Below, one piece after another: positions 8,228-16,830 of a stretch of 64,000 nucleotides of DNA. A program made the position numbers and the translations under genes. Numbering within the stretch: position 1 is the stretch's first letter; the number at the start of each line of letters is the position of its first letter. Origin of the DNA: Accumulibacter sp003538495 (GTDB lineage Bacteria; Pseudomonadota; Gammaproteobacteria; Burkholderiales; Rhodocyclaceae); NCBI RefSeq assembly GCF_029255145.1, contig NZ_JAPUVQ010000150.1:1-64000 (forward strand), in the 5' to 3' direction. The notes under the pieces were generated by a model that did no database searches, was not told where the DNA came from, and was given only the letters and a program-made list of their open reading frames with translations.

Positions 8228-8913
8228 TTACTGCCAACGCTGTCACCAAACGTTACCCTGACGGTCACGAAGCGCTCAAGAACGTGAGCTTCGAGGTCAC
8301 CGCCGGGGAAATGGTCTTCCTCACCGGCCACTCGGGCGCCGGCAAGTCGACACTGTTCAAGCTGCTGGCGGCGATCGAACGTCCGACCGCGGGCAGCATC
8401 GTGATCAACGGCCAGAACCTCGCGGCACTTCGCAAAAGCGCGATTCCCTACCTGCGCCGCAAGCTGGGGCTGATCTTTCAGGATCAGAAGCTGCTGTTCG
8501 ACCGCACCGTCCTCGATAATGTGCTGTTGCCGCTATCGATCGTCGGCCATCCGGCCAAGGACGCGCCGCGCCGCGCACAGGCGGCACTGGCCAAGGTCGG
8601 CCTGCCGAATCGCGAAAAGGCCTTTCCGATCGCCCTCTCGGGCGGCGAACAGCAACGCCTGGCAATCGCCCGTGCGGTGGTCAATCGGCCGGCGATCATC
8701 CTTGCCGACGAACCGACCGCCAACCTCGACGCGGAGTCGGCCACCGAGATCCTGGGAATCCTCCGGACTTTTCAGCAGGTCGGGGTTACCGTTCTCATCG
8801 CCACCCACGACCCGCTGATCCTGGCCAGGCTGAAGCCAAGAATTCTTCGCCTCGACAAGGGCGAAATGAGCGAACAGCTGCCCGAGCAAGCGGCCGACGG
8901 TGGCGAGCCATGA
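8224..8913 (+). CDS. ftsE: cell division ATP-binding protein FtsE
   Basis: ATPase of the FtsEX complex, which couples septal ring constriction to activation of peptidoglycan hydrolases. The 229-residue ABC protein has Walker A GHSGAGKST (35-43), signature LSGGEQQR (138-145) and Walker B ending in ADEP. It starts with GTG at 8224 inside the ftsY stop (GTGA overlap), implying translational coupling. Its end overlaps ftsX by four bases. A longer in-frame reading into ftsY exists but is not conserved. Confidence 0.95.
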   Translation: MITANAVTKRYPDGHEALKNVSFEVTAGEMVFLTGHSGAGKSTLFKLLAAIERPTAGSIVINGQNLAALRKSAIPYLRRKLGLIFQDQKLLFDRTVLDNVLLPLSIVGHPAKDAPRRAQAALAKVGLPNREKAFPIALSGGEQQRLAIARAVVNRPAIILADEPTANLDAESATEILGILRTFQQVGVTVLIATHDPLILARLKPRILRLDKGEMSEQLPEQAADGGEP

Positions 8914-9809
8914 CGGGCCGGCTCGGCCACCATCTGACCGCCTTGCGCGAGGCGCTGCGGCGCCTCGCCGCGGCGCCGCTGAACACCCTGCTGTCGCTGC
9001 TGGTGATCGGCGTCGCGCTGACGCTACCGACCGCCGGCTGGCTGGCCATCGAAAACCTGCGCACGCTGACCGGCAATACCCCGGGTGTGCAACAGATCAG
9101 CATTTTTCTCGAGCTCGACGCCGGTCAGCGCGAGCGCGGGGAAATTGAGTCACGGCTGCAGCAAGCGGCCGCCGGAAGCTGGCATTTCGTTCCCCGCGCA
9201 GAGGCACTCAAGCGCCTGCAGGAGTCGGAGGGAATGGCCGAGATCATCGGCAGCCTGCCGAAAAACCCGCTGCCGGACGCGTTCGTCGTCACCCCTGCCG
9301 ATTCGCAGCCCGAATCACTCGAACACCTGGCAGAAACCTTCTCGCAATGGCCAAAGGTGGCGCACGTACAACTCGATTCGGTCTGGGTGAAGCGCCTCGA
9401 TGCCCTTCTTCGCCTGGCGAAGCTGGTCGTCATGCTGCTCGCGGTGCTCTTCGCCGGTGCGCTGGTGACCATCACCTTCAATACCATTCGCCTGCAAATC
9501 CTCGCCCAGGCGGACGAGATCGAGGTTGCCAAACTGATCGGCGCGACCGATAGCTACATTCAACGCCCACTGCACTATTTCGGACTCCTGCAGGGCGCCC
9601 TCGGAGGACTGTGCGCTGCGCTGCTGGTGACCGCGGGCAGCCATCTCCTGACCCCACCGGTGGCCGAGCTGGCGCGGCTCTATGGTGCCGACTTCACTCT
9701 GCAGAGCCTGTCGGCCCGCGACTTTGGCGGGCTGGCCGCTATCGGCGGCGGCCTCGGCTGGCTGGGAGCCAAGATCTCGGCCCTGATTCACCTGCGCGGC
9801 AGCCGCTGA
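8910..9809 (+). CDS. ftsX: cell division protein FtsX
   Basis: Membrane subunit of FtsEX. The 299-residue protein shows a cytoplasmic N-terminus, a first membrane helix (about residues 25-48), a periplasmic loop of roughly 100 residues that in this family contacts hydrolase activators such as EnvC, and three C-terminal helices. Start ATG overlaps the ftsE stop (ATGA). ftsY-ftsE-ftsX is the classic order; rpoH, which follows in many proteobacteria, is replaced here by a convergent dgkA. Confidence 0.93.
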   Translation: MTGRLGHHLTALREALRRLAAAPLNTLLSLLVIGVALTLPTAGWLAIENLRTLTGNTPGVQQISIFLELDAGQRERGEIESRLQQAAAGSWHFVPRAEALKRLQESEGMAEIIGSLPKNPLPDAFVVTPADSQPESLEHLAETFSQWPKVAHVQLDSVWVKRLDALLRLAKLVVMLLAVLFAGALVTITFNTIRLQILAQADEIEVAKLIGATDSYIQRPLHYFGLLQGALGGLCAALLVTAGSHLLTPPVAELARLYGADFTLQSLSARDFGGLAAIGGGLGWLGAKISALIHLRGSR

Positions 9810-9866
9810 AGCCGGCACCCGTCGCAGCACCCTGAGCCAGCCACAGGACACTCTGGCCGAATGCAC

Positions 9867-10241
9867 TCAGCCGAGCAATACGCAAGCCCAGATCAGCAGG
9901 GCATTGAGCAAGGCCAGCAACACCGCCGCGCTGCCAATGTCCTTGGCGCGCTTGGCAAGGTGATGCCGGTCCAGCGAGATCCGGTCCACGGTTGCCTCGA
10001 TGGCTGAATTGAGCAGTTCGACGATCAGCACCAGCAGCACGCTGCCGATCATCAGCGCCCGCCCGATGCCATCCACGGCGAGGAAGAACGACCAGGGGAT
10101 GAGCAGCGCGGCGATCAGCACTTCCTGGCGAAAGGCGTCCTCGGCGACAAGAGCCGCGCGCAAGCCCGCCAGAGAATAGTGCAGGGCGTTCCAGACCCGC
10201 CTCAACCCGGTCTGTCCCTTGAACGGGCTTTCGTCAACCAT
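9867..10241 (-). CDS. dgkA: diacylglycerol kinase
   Basis: Small inner-membrane enzyme (124 residues, three membrane helices) that phosphorylates diacylglycerol to phosphatidic acid, recycling the lipid released when periplasmic glucans or LPS are decorated. The family motif ELLNSAIEATVDR lies at residues 75-87, and a Glu in the first amphipathic stretch (AEDAFRQE) matches the conserved active-site region. The start at 10241 has an AAGGAAA ribosome site; the frame is open 18 codons further upstream. Convergent with ftsX and divergent from rpiA. Confidence 0.93.
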   Translation of the reverse strand: MVDESPFKGQTGLRRVWNALHYSLAGLRAALVAEDAFRQEVLIAALLIPWSFFLAVDGIGRALMIGSVLLVLIVELLNSAIEATVDRISLDRHHLAKRAKDIGSAAVLLALLNALLIWACVLLG

Positions 10242-10428
10242 CGGGGTTTCCTTGCCGGTATTCGATCGGCGGCAAGTATAACCACATATGAACACCCCGC
10301 TGGTGCTCGCGGCCGCGTATGGCTCGATTCGCGGCCCAACGCGGCGAGGTCAATCCCGAGCTGTCGTCGCTTGCCCACCGCCGCTACAATGGCGGCCATC
10401 CACCCACGCGCAGACGACGAGGCCGAGT

Positions 10429-11097
10429 TTGGCGATTACCCAGGACCAACTGAAGCAAGCCGTTGGGCGCGCAGCCATCGCGCACCTTGTCGAAGGAGAA
10501 ATTGTCGGCGTCGGGACGGGTTCGACCGCCAACTGCTTCATCGACGAACTGGCGGCGATAAGAGACCGGATCAGGGGCGCGGTAGCCAGTTCCGAGGCCA
10601 CCAAAAGACGACTCCAGGGCCACGGCATTACCGTTTACGATCTCGACGAAGTCGACCGCATCCCGGTCTACGTGGACGGCGCCGACGAGATCAACGCGGC
10701 GATGCAGATGATCAAAGGCGGCGGCGGCGCGCTGACACGCGAGAAGATCGTCGCGGCGGTGGCCGGGAAGTTCATCTGTATTGCCGATGGTGCCAAACTG
10801 GTGCCAGTGCTGGGTCGTTTCCCCCTGCCAGTCGAAGTCGTTCCGATGGCCCTTGGCCACGTCAGACGCGAACTGGCGGCGATCGGCGGCTCGCCAGTTC
10901 TGCGCGAAGGCTTCGTCACCGACAACGGCAACCTGATCATCGACGTCAGCGGGCTCGAGATCCTCGACCCGGCCGGCCTGGAAACGCGTATCAACCAGAT
11001 CGTCGGAGTGGTGACCAACGGCCTCTTCGCCCGTCGTCCGGCTGACGTCTGCCTCCTGGGCACGGCGGCCGGAGTGCTGACCCTGACCGCCAGTTGA
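10429..11097 (+). CDS. rpiA: ribose-5-phosphate isomerase A
   Basis: Interconverts ribose 5-phosphate and ribulose 5-phosphate in the pentose phosphate pathway. The 222-residue protein shows GVGTGSTA (27-34), the DGADEIN segment and the KGGGGALTREK catalytic loop. I place the start at the TTG at 10429 because homologues begin close to this point (E. coli RpiA has 219 residues) and a GAGG box lies six bases upstream. The open frame reaches back to an ATG at 10288, but those 47 residues are not conserved. A TACAAT -10-like box is at 10385-10390. Confidence 0.93.
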   Translation: MAITQDQLKQAVGRAAIAHLVEGEIVGVGTGSTANCFIDELAAIRDRIRGAVASSEATKRRLQGHGITVYDLDEVDRIPVYVDGADEINAAMQMIKGGGGALTREKIVAAVAGKFICIADGAKLVPVLGRFPLPVEVVPMALGHVRRELAAIGGSPVLREGFVTDNGNLIIDVSGLEILDPAGLETRINQIVGVVTNGLFARRPADVCLLGTAAGVLTLTAS

Positions 11098-11116
11098 ACG
11101 ACCGGCCGGACTTCCC

Positions 11117-11152
11117 GCCGCCGCCCATGCCGCCGCCGGCACGGGCGGCGGC
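11117..11152. terminator. strong hairpin between convergent rpiA and yggX
   Basis: A 15-position stem with a single mismatch and a 6-base loop (left arm 11117-11131, right arm 11138-11152), very GC-rich. It lies in the 61-base gap between the ends of rpiA and yggX and could end transcription from both sides. There is no T-tract, as is common in high-GC genomes. Confidence 0.55.
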
Positions 11153-11158
11153 AGCCGA

Positions 11159-11431
11159 TCAGCTGGCAGGCGGAACGTAACCCTGCACCTTGTCCGCCCC
11201 ACTGCCGAAGAAGTGTCTTTCCAGCTGCTCGGCGAGATACTTGCGATGCGCGGCGTCGGCAAGATTGAGGCGGTTCTCGTTGATGATCATGGTTTGCATG
11301 CGCACCCATTGCTGCCATGCTTCCTTGGATACGGCTTCATACAGCCGCTTGCCCAACTCGCCCGGATAGGGCGGAAAATCCAGTCCCTCGGCCTCGCGGC
11401 CCAGCTTGATGCAGTTAACCATTCTCGTCAT
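11159..11431 (-). CDS. yggX: YggX family Fe(II)-trafficking / oxidative damage protection protein
   Basis: Small cytoplasmic protein (90 residues) that protects labile iron-sulfur clusters and helps handle iron under oxidative stress. It aligns with E. coli YggX over its length, with the conserved N-terminal Cys (residue 7), the PYPGELGKRLYE block, and the QTMIINENRLN block. The start at 11431 has a GGAGTGG ribosome site eight bases away. It is the last gene of the minus-strand run rsmE-pap-argA-yggX; argA-yggX adjacency is common in betaproteobacteria. Confidence 0.94.
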   Translation of the reverse strand: MTRMVNCIKLGREAEGLDFPPYPGELGKRLYEAVSKEAWQQWVRMQTMIINENRLNLADAAHRKYLAEQLERHFFGSGADKVQGYVPPAS

Positions 11432-11525
11432 GCAATCCACTCCTTGATTGCTCCACGGCGGCGCCGCAGAGGTAAACCCTGTACGTTCCGGTCGGCGTAT
11501 GGGCCGAACGGCAACGGCAAGAAAA

Positions 11526-12845
11526 CTAGAGATCCTTGATCAGCACCTTGGAACGACGCTGCAGGTTATACACCAAGCGCTTCTCGGCCGGCAGCTGATC
11601 AATCTGACGTTCGGCGAAGCCGCGCTCCTTGAACCAGTGTGCGGTCACCGTGGTGAGTACGAACAGGCGTTTGATCCCGGACGCCCGAGCCCGCGCCTCG
11701 ATCCGCTTCATCAGCAGCGCCCCATGACCCCAGCGCCGATAGTGCGGATGAACGGCCAGGCAGGCCAGCTCGGCCTGATCGCCACCGTAAGGATAAAGCG
11801 CGGCACAGGCGACGATCACCCGATCGTGCTCGACCACCGAGAAGCGCGTGATTTCCCGTTCGAGCAACTCCCGCGAACGGCGGACCAGCGCGCCTTCTTC
11901 TTCGAGCGGCTCGATCAGCGCCACCAGGCCGCCGATGTCGTCGGGTCGGGCGTCGCGCAGTTGTTCGAGCGACTCACGGGTGATGATCGTACCCACCCCG
12001 TCACGCGTAAACAGTTCGCGCAGCAGGGTGCCGTCCTCGTCGTAGCCGATCAAGTGCACACGGCCGACGCCAGCGCGACTGGCGCGCACGGCGCAAGGCA
12101 GGTAGCGCTTGAGGTCCGGTGACAGCCACTCGCCGAGACTGAGCAGCCGCTCGGCCGCGGCAACCGTCAACTCGTCGAGCAGGGCGCCGTCGATGTCGGT
12201 CGCACCCCGGCTGTCGGTCAGAAAGATCAGCTTGTCGGCCAGCAAGGAAGTCGCCACTGCCTCGGCCACCTGCTCCATGGACAGATTGAAGATCTCGCCG
12301 GTCGGGCTCGACCCAAGGCACGACAGCAGTACGATGTTGCCCAGCGCCAGCTGGGCTCGTATCCCTTCGCTGTCGACCTTGCGTACCTGACCCGAATACT
12401 GCAGGTCCACGCCATCGACGACGCCGACCGGCCGGGCAGTAATGAAATTGCCACCGACCACCCGAATCGTGCTGTTGGCCATCGGCGTATCGGCGAGGCC
12501 CTGTGAAAGCAGGGCCTCGATCTCGACGTAGATGCTGCCGACCGCGTCAATCACGCTATCGAGGGCCTGAGCGTCGGTCACCCGACAGTTGCCGTGATAG
12601 ACCGACGGCAGCCCTCTTTCGCGCAGCAGTTCCTCGATTTGCGGCCGTGCGCCGTGCACCAGCACCAATCGCACGCCGAGCGCCGCCAGCAGGTTGACGT
12701 CGTAGGCCAGGGTGCGCCCGAGTGGCCCGGCAATCGCCTTGCCGCCAAACGCGACCAGAAAGGTCTTGCCGCGAAAAAGATTTACGTACGGCGCGACCGA
12801 CCGAAACCAGGCTACGAAGTTGTCAGAACTCGAATTCGCGGACAT
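11526..12845 (-). CDS. argA: amino-acid N-acetyltransferase (N-acetylglutamate synthase)
   Basis: First step of arginine synthesis: acetylates glutamate with acetyl-CoA. The 439-residue protein has the classic two-part layout, an N-terminal amino-acid-kinase-fold domain (about 1-285, with FGGKAIAG near the start) that normally mediates arginine feedback inhibition, and a C-terminal GNAT acetyltransferase domain (about 290-430, with the acetyl-CoA loop around HPHYRRWGHGALL). The ATG lies one base after the pap stop, so translation is probably coupled. Confidence 0.95.
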   Translation of the reverse strand: MSANSSSDNFVAWFRSVAPYVNLFRGKTFLVAFGGKAIAGPLGRTLAYDVNLLAALGVRLVLVHGARPQIEELLRERGLPSVYHGNCRVTDAQALDSVIDAVGSIYVEIEALLSQGLADTPMANSTIRVVGGNFITARPVGVVDGVDLQYSGQVRKVDSEGIRAQLALGNIVLLSCLGSSPTGEIFNLSMEQVAEAVATSLLADKLIFLTDSRGATDIDGALLDELTVAAAERLLSLGEWLSPDLKRYLPCAVRASRAGVGRVHLIGYDEDGTLLRELFTRDGVGTIITRESLEQLRDARPDDIGGLVALIEPLEEEGALVRRSRELLEREITRFSVVEHDRVIVACAALYPYGGDQAELACLAVHPHYRRWGHGALLMKRIEARARASGIKRLFVLTTVTAHWFKERGFAERQIDQLPAEKRLVYNLQRRSKVLIKDL

Positions 12846-12846
12846 C

Positions 12847-14508
12847 TCACGTGGCGGGCGCCGCCTTTTCGCTCGACTGTTCTGCCGTCGCCCCCTTCAT
12901 CGCCTTGCTCGCCTTGGCCGCAGTCGCTGCGGCAGCTTTCGATTCCTTTGCCGCCACCGCCTTGGCTGCCTTCTGTGTCGCCGGCTTGGCGACTTTTGGC
13001 GCCGCTGCCTTGACTTCCTTCATCGGATCGACTTTCAACTCTTTTTCGACGCGCTCGCAGATCGTGCGCAACACCTTGACGCGCGCAAAATACTTGTCGT
13101 TGGCCTCAACGATCGTCCACGGAGCGGTCCCGGAGCTGGTGCGCTCCATCATGTCGCAAACCGCTTCATGGTATTGGGCCGCCTTCTCGCGGTTGCGCCA
13201 GTCTTCCTCGGTGATCTTGAAGCGTTTGTGCTCGACCTCCGCGCGCCCCTCGAATCGCTTGAGCTGCTCCTCGTCGCTGATCTGCAGCCAGAACTTGATG
13301 ACGATGCCGCCTGCGTGCCAGATGTCATGCTCGAAATCGTTGATCTCGGCGTACGCGCGTGACCAGTCGGCTTCGCTGCAGAAGCCCTCGACGCGCTCGA
13401 CCAGCACCCGGCCGTACCAGGTCCGGTCGAAAATGGCCACCCGTCCGAGACGCGGCATGCGTCGCCAGAAGCGCCACAGATAGGGCTTCGCGAGTTCTTC
13501 CCGGGTCGGCGCGGCAATCGGGATAATCTGATACTGGCGCGCATCCATCGCCGAGGTCACCCGCCTGATCGCGCCTCCCTTGCCGGCCGCGTCGGAGCCT
13601 TCAAATGCGATGACCAGGGCGCGCTTGGTGAACGCCGGGTGGCGCGTCAGCTCCGCCAGGCGCCCCTGCCATTTGGCGAGTTCGGTCTCGTAGACGTCTT
13701 TGGCCAGGGTCTGCGACATATCGAGAGCACTCAGCACGTCCAGACCGTCGATTCGCGGCGACACCGGCGGCGCCAGCGGCGCACTTGCCTCGCGCTTCTC
13801 GAGCAAACGCTTCTGCACCGCATCGAGGATGGTCTTGCCGACGGTCAATGAGCGATAACGGTCGTCGGTACCCTCGACGATGATCCACGGTGCCCAGGAG
13901 GTGCTGGTCGTGCGCAACAGATGGCCGGCAACCTCCTGCAACTTGTCGTAGGTCTTCAGGCGATCCCAGCTCGCCTTGGTCACTCGCCACTTGGTCAGCG
14001 GGTTCGCCTCGATCGATTGCAGGCGCTCGCGCTGCGCGTCCTTGGAGAGGTGTATCCAGAACTTCAGGATCAGCGCGCCCTCGTTGACCAGCATCTCCTC
14101 GAACCGGTTGAGCTGGTCCATGCGCTGATCGAAATCGGAGCGCGACATGTCGTTGGTGATCCGCTCGGCAATCGGGTGCGAATACCAGGAACCGGAAAAG
14201 ATCGCGACTCGCCCCTTCGGCGGCAGCGCTCGCCAGTAACGCCACATCGAGGGGCGCGCCTTCTCTTCGGCGGTCGGCGCGGAGTAGGCGTGCGTCGACA
14301 GGTAACGCGGGTCCATCCACTCGTAGAGGACGTTGATCGTTTCCCCCTTGCCCGACCCGTCGACGCCGCTGATCAGGATGATGACGGGAAAGCTGTCGTT
14401 GTCGCGCAACTGCGCCTGCGTTTCGAGCAAGGCGGCACGCAACTTGGGCACCTCCTCGCGGTAAGTTGCCTTGTCGATCTTGTGTCCCAGCTCGGCCGAT
14501 TCAAACAT
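12847..14508 (-). CDS. pap: polyphosphate:AMP phosphotransferase (double PPK2)
   Basis: Uses polyphosphate to turn AMP into ADP. The 553-residue protein is a tandem of two PPK2 domains, each with a Walker A loop: GVDGSGKG (48-55) and EGSDAAGKGG (303-312). Domain 2 keeps the FDRTWYGR Walker B/lid signature, while domain 1 has FSGSWYSHP, lacking the Asp, so domain 2 is probably the catalytic one. The last ~55 residues form an Ala/Lys-rich, histone H1-like tail not needed for the fold. Its start overlaps rsmE by eight bases. The enzyme fits a polyphosphate-accumulating lifestyle. Confidence 0.93.
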   Translation of the reverse strand: MFESAELGHKIDKATYREEVPKLRAALLETQAQLRDNDSFPVIILISGVDGSGKGETINVLYEWMDPRYLSTHAYSAPTAEEKARPSMWRYWRALPPKGRVAIFSGSWYSHPIAERITNDMSRSDFDQRMDQLNRFEEMLVNEGALILKFWIHLSKDAQRERLQSIEANPLTKWRVTKASWDRLKTYDKLQEVAGHLLRTTSTSWAPWIIVEGTDDRYRSLTVGKTILDAVQKRLLEKREASAPLAPPVSPRIDGLDVLSALDMSQTLAKDVYETELAKWQGRLAELTRHPAFTKRALVIAFEGSDAAGKGGAIRRVTSAMDARQYQIIPIAAPTREELAKPYLWRFWRRMPRLGRVAIFDRTWYGRVLVERVEGFCSEADWSRAYAEINDFEHDIWHAGGIVIKFWLQISDEEQLKRFEGRAEVEHKRFKITEEDWRNREKAAQYHEAVCDMMERTSSGTAPWTIVEANDKYFARVKVLRTICERVEKELKVDPMKEVKAAAPKVAKPATQKAAKAVAAKESKAAAATAAKASKAMKGATAEQSSEKAAPAT

Positions 14509-15265
14509 CAGTCATCTCCTCCTTCAAGTCACCCCACAAAAACTGGATTGCTGCGAGCGCAGCCAGGCCAGCGGTCTCGGTGCGTAGAATACGCGGCCCC
14601 AGACGTAACGACAAAAAACCTGCCAACCGGGCCATGACGATTTCCTCGGGTGCCAGACCACCCTCGGCACCGACCAGCAACTCAACACGCCCGCCGACGC
14701 TCGGTGCCGGCAGACTCGCCAGCGAGTGCCGGCCGGCCGGCGCCAGCATCAGTCTGTGAACGCCCGGTTCGACGCCTCGCGCCAGCCAGTGTTCGAGACT
14801 CTCCGGAACGACAACCTCAGGCAAGCGGTTTCGGCCGCACTGTTCGCAGGAAGCAGCGACGATTCCGCGCCAATGTTCGAGCCGGCGAACCGCGCGCTGA
14901 TCGGCAAGACGCACCACGCTGCGTCGCGAGATCACCGGCACGACACGTTCGACGCCGAGTTCGACCGCCTTCTGCACGGTCAGGTCCATTCTTTCACCGG
15001 CCTGAAGCGCCTGCACCAGGGTGATTGAAAGTGGCGACTCCCGCTCGGTGTCGCGCCTTTCGAGGACCTCGACGCGGACCCGCGCACGCTCGCAGCCAAC
15101 GATTCGCGCAGCATATTCTCCGCCAGCACCATTGAACAGCGTCAGGCCATCGCCATGACGCAGGCGCAGAACCCTGACCGCGTGATGCGCAACCCGCTCC
15201 GGCAAATCGGTTTGGGTGCCTGCCGCAAGCGGCATCGGGCAATGAAAACGGGGATCATTCACCAT
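14501..15265 (-). CDS. rsmE: 16S rRNA (uracil-1498-N3)-methyltransferase
   Basis: Methylates U1498 of 16S rRNA in the assembled 30S subunit. The 254-residue protein is a SPOUT-fold enzyme with an N-terminal PUA-like domain and the C-terminal knot carrying VGAEGGL and the RILRTETA segment that bind SAM. The start at 15265 (MVNDPRF) fits the family; the frame is open 20 codons further upstream. Its end overlaps pap by eight bases. A TATAAT-like string sits only three bases before the ATG, too close to serve this start. Confidence 0.93.
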   Translation of the reverse strand: MVNDPRFHCPMPLAAGTQTDLPERVAHHAVRVLRLRHGDGLTLFNGAGGEYAARIVGCERARVRVEVLERRDTERESPLSITLVQALQAGERMDLTVQKAVELGVERVVPVISRRSVVRLADQRAVRRLEHWRGIVAASCEQCGRNRLPEVVVPESLEHWLARGVEPGVHRLMLAPAGRHSLASLPAPSVGGRVELLVGAEGGLAPEEIVMARLAGFLSLRLGPRILRTETAGLAALAAIQFLWGDLKEEMTDV

Positions 15266-15318
15266 GGTATTATAAAAGTTAAGCGCTTGGATGGTCGTTC
15301 TTTGGAGGCGAGTCGCTG

Positions 15319-15870
15319 ATGGCACTCAATACACCAGTGTGTGACTTCGGCTGGCAGGCCGTAGACTTCGAACTCGAGGACACCAGCGGTTTGCGACATA
15401 CGCCAGCCTCGCTGCGCGGCCCGAGCGGGCTGCTGCTGATGTTCATCTGCAATCACTGCCCCTATGTCAAGGCGGTAATCGACCGGATCTGCCGCGACGC
15501 CCGCGAGCTGCAGGCCATCGGCATCGGTGTTGCCGCGATCATGAGCAACGATTCGACCGAATACCCCGAGGATTCCTTTGAAAACATGCAGCGCCTGGCA
15601 GTGCGGCTCGACTTCTCTTTTCCCTACCTGTACGACGCGACGCAGAGCGTCGCACGCCAGTACGGTGCCGTTTGTACGCCGGATTTCTTCGGCTTCAACC
15701 GCCGCCTTGAATTGCAGTATCGCGGCCGACTCGATGCCAGCGGCCGTCTGCCCGCGGCACCGGATTCCCGACGCGAGCTGGTGCTCGCGATGCGAGAGGT
15801 TGCCGAAACAGGACACGGTCCGCGCCAGCAGATCGCCAGCATGGGCTGCTCGATCAAGTGGCGCAGCTGA
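15319..15870 (+). CDS. thioredoxin-like (AhpC/TSA fold) protein
   Basis: A 183-residue soluble protein of the thioredoxin superfamily. A CxxC-type motif, CNHC, followed by PYVKA, lies near residues 44-47, and the C-terminus ends in the SMGCSIKW block found across this uncharacterised family. It has no signal peptide, so it should act in the cytoplasm. A peroxidase or disulfide reductase role is likely from the fold, but the substrate is unknown. A GGAGGCGA ribosome site precedes the ATG, and the hisN-like gene follows after six bases. Confidence 0.82.
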   Translation: MALNTPVCDFGWQAVDFELEDTSGLRHTPASLRGPSGLLLMFICNHCPYVKAVIDRICRDARELQAIGIGVAAIMSNDSTEYPEDSFENMQRLAVRLDFSFPYLYDATQSVARQYGAVCTPDFFGFNRRLELQYRGRLDASGRLPAAPDSRRELVLAMREVAETGHGPRQQIASMGCSIKWRS

Positions 15871-15876
15871 GTCACG

Positions 15877-16743
15877 ATGAGTGCCCTGGACAACGCGGCA
15901 CTGCCGACGACCTCGGACAGTGAACTCAAGACGATGCTCGACGCCACCGTCGCGCTGGTCCGCGAGGTCGCGCAGCGGGAAATCATGCCGCGCTTCTTGC
16001 GCGTCGTCCACGACCAGCGCAAGGACGACGGATCACTGTGCTCGGAAGCCGACCTCGCCGCCGAGAACTTTCTGCATGAGCGGCTGAAGGAGATTCGCCG
16101 CTGCCCGATCATCGGCGAAGAAATGTCGCCAGCGGCCCAGCGCGCCAACTGGCTCGGCGGCAGCGACGACGACGGAGGCCTGTGGTGCATCGACCCCATC
16201 GACGGCACCACCAACTTCATCAATGGACTACCCTGCTTTGCCGTCTCGATCGCCTGGATCCGCGCCCGCCGAACCCGGCTGGCGGTGACCTACAACCCGA
16301 TCACCGACGAAATGTTCTACGCCCGCGAAGGCAATGGCGCCTACCTCAATGGCCGCCGCCTGCCGCTGCGTCAGGTGACCGCCGACATGGGCCGCGCCGT
16401 CGGCGGCGTGGACTTCAAGCGGATTCCCAGGCTGCTGGCCGACCGAATTGCCGTCAGCCCGCCGTTCTACTCGCAGCGCAATTTCGGCAGCTCGACGCTC
16501 GACTGGTGCAACCTCGCCGCTGGCCGGCTGGATCTTTACCTGCACGGCGGCCAGATGCTCTGGGACTATGCTGCCGGCAGCCTGATCCTGCGCGAAGCCG
16601 GCGGTCAAATGTGTACGCTGGCGCACGACGACTATGACGATGAGGACGTCTGGTGCCGCTCGGTGATTGCCGCCCTGCACCCGACCGTGTTCACCAACTG
16701 GCGGAAGTGGGTGCGCCAGAACAGCTCGCCGGACGTCGGCTGA
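15877..16743 (+). CDS. hisN: inositol monophosphatase family protein, probable histidinol-phosphatase (HisN)
   Basis: A 288-residue Mg-dependent phosphatase of the IMPase fold. Metal-site motifs are visible: GEE (near residue 80), DPIDGTTNF (about 105-113) and WDYAAG (about 229-234). Members of this subgroup act as histidinol-phosphate phosphatases in bacteria whose HisB lacks the phosphatase half. HisB in this window (27590-28177) has only the dehydratase, and no other histidinol phosphatase is seen, so that role is a reasonable inference. An inositol-1-phosphatase role (SuhB-like) is the alternative. Confidence 0.75.
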   Translation: MSALDNAALPTTSDSELKTMLDATVALVREVAQREIMPRFLRVVHDQRKDDGSLCSEADLAAENFLHERLKEIRRCPIIGEEMSPAAQRANWLGGSDDDGGLWCIDPIDGTTNFINGLPCFAVSIAWIRARRTRLAVTYNPITDEMFYAREGNGAYLNGRRLPLRQVTADMGRAVGGVDFKRIPRLLADRIAVSPPFYSQRNFGSSTLDWCNLAAGRLDLYLHGGQMLWDYAAGSLILREAGGQMCTLAHDDYDDEDVWCRSVIAALHPTVFTNWRKWVRQNSSPDVG

Positions 16744-16812
16744 AGGCGTCTCACCGGACGTACGAGCGAGCTTCTGCACCCGCCGAAGCGCATGCTTTCT
16801 GGCTACTAGCCG

Positions 16813-16830
16813 GATCAGGCGCGCCTGATC
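16813..16830. repeat. 18-bp perfect palindrome at a gene end
   Basis: GATCAGGCGCGCCTGATC is a perfect inverted repeat that spans the stop codon of the PLP-enzyme gene (16815-17960, minus). It lies on the facing side of the convergent hisN-like gene. It could fold as a terminator stem or serve as a dimeric protein site. No T-tract follows. Confidence 0.6.

Noticed and set aside
15266..15275. TATAAT-like string on the minus strand ahead of rsmE
   Set aside because: It is only three bases from the ATG, so a normal transcription start would lie inside the gene.
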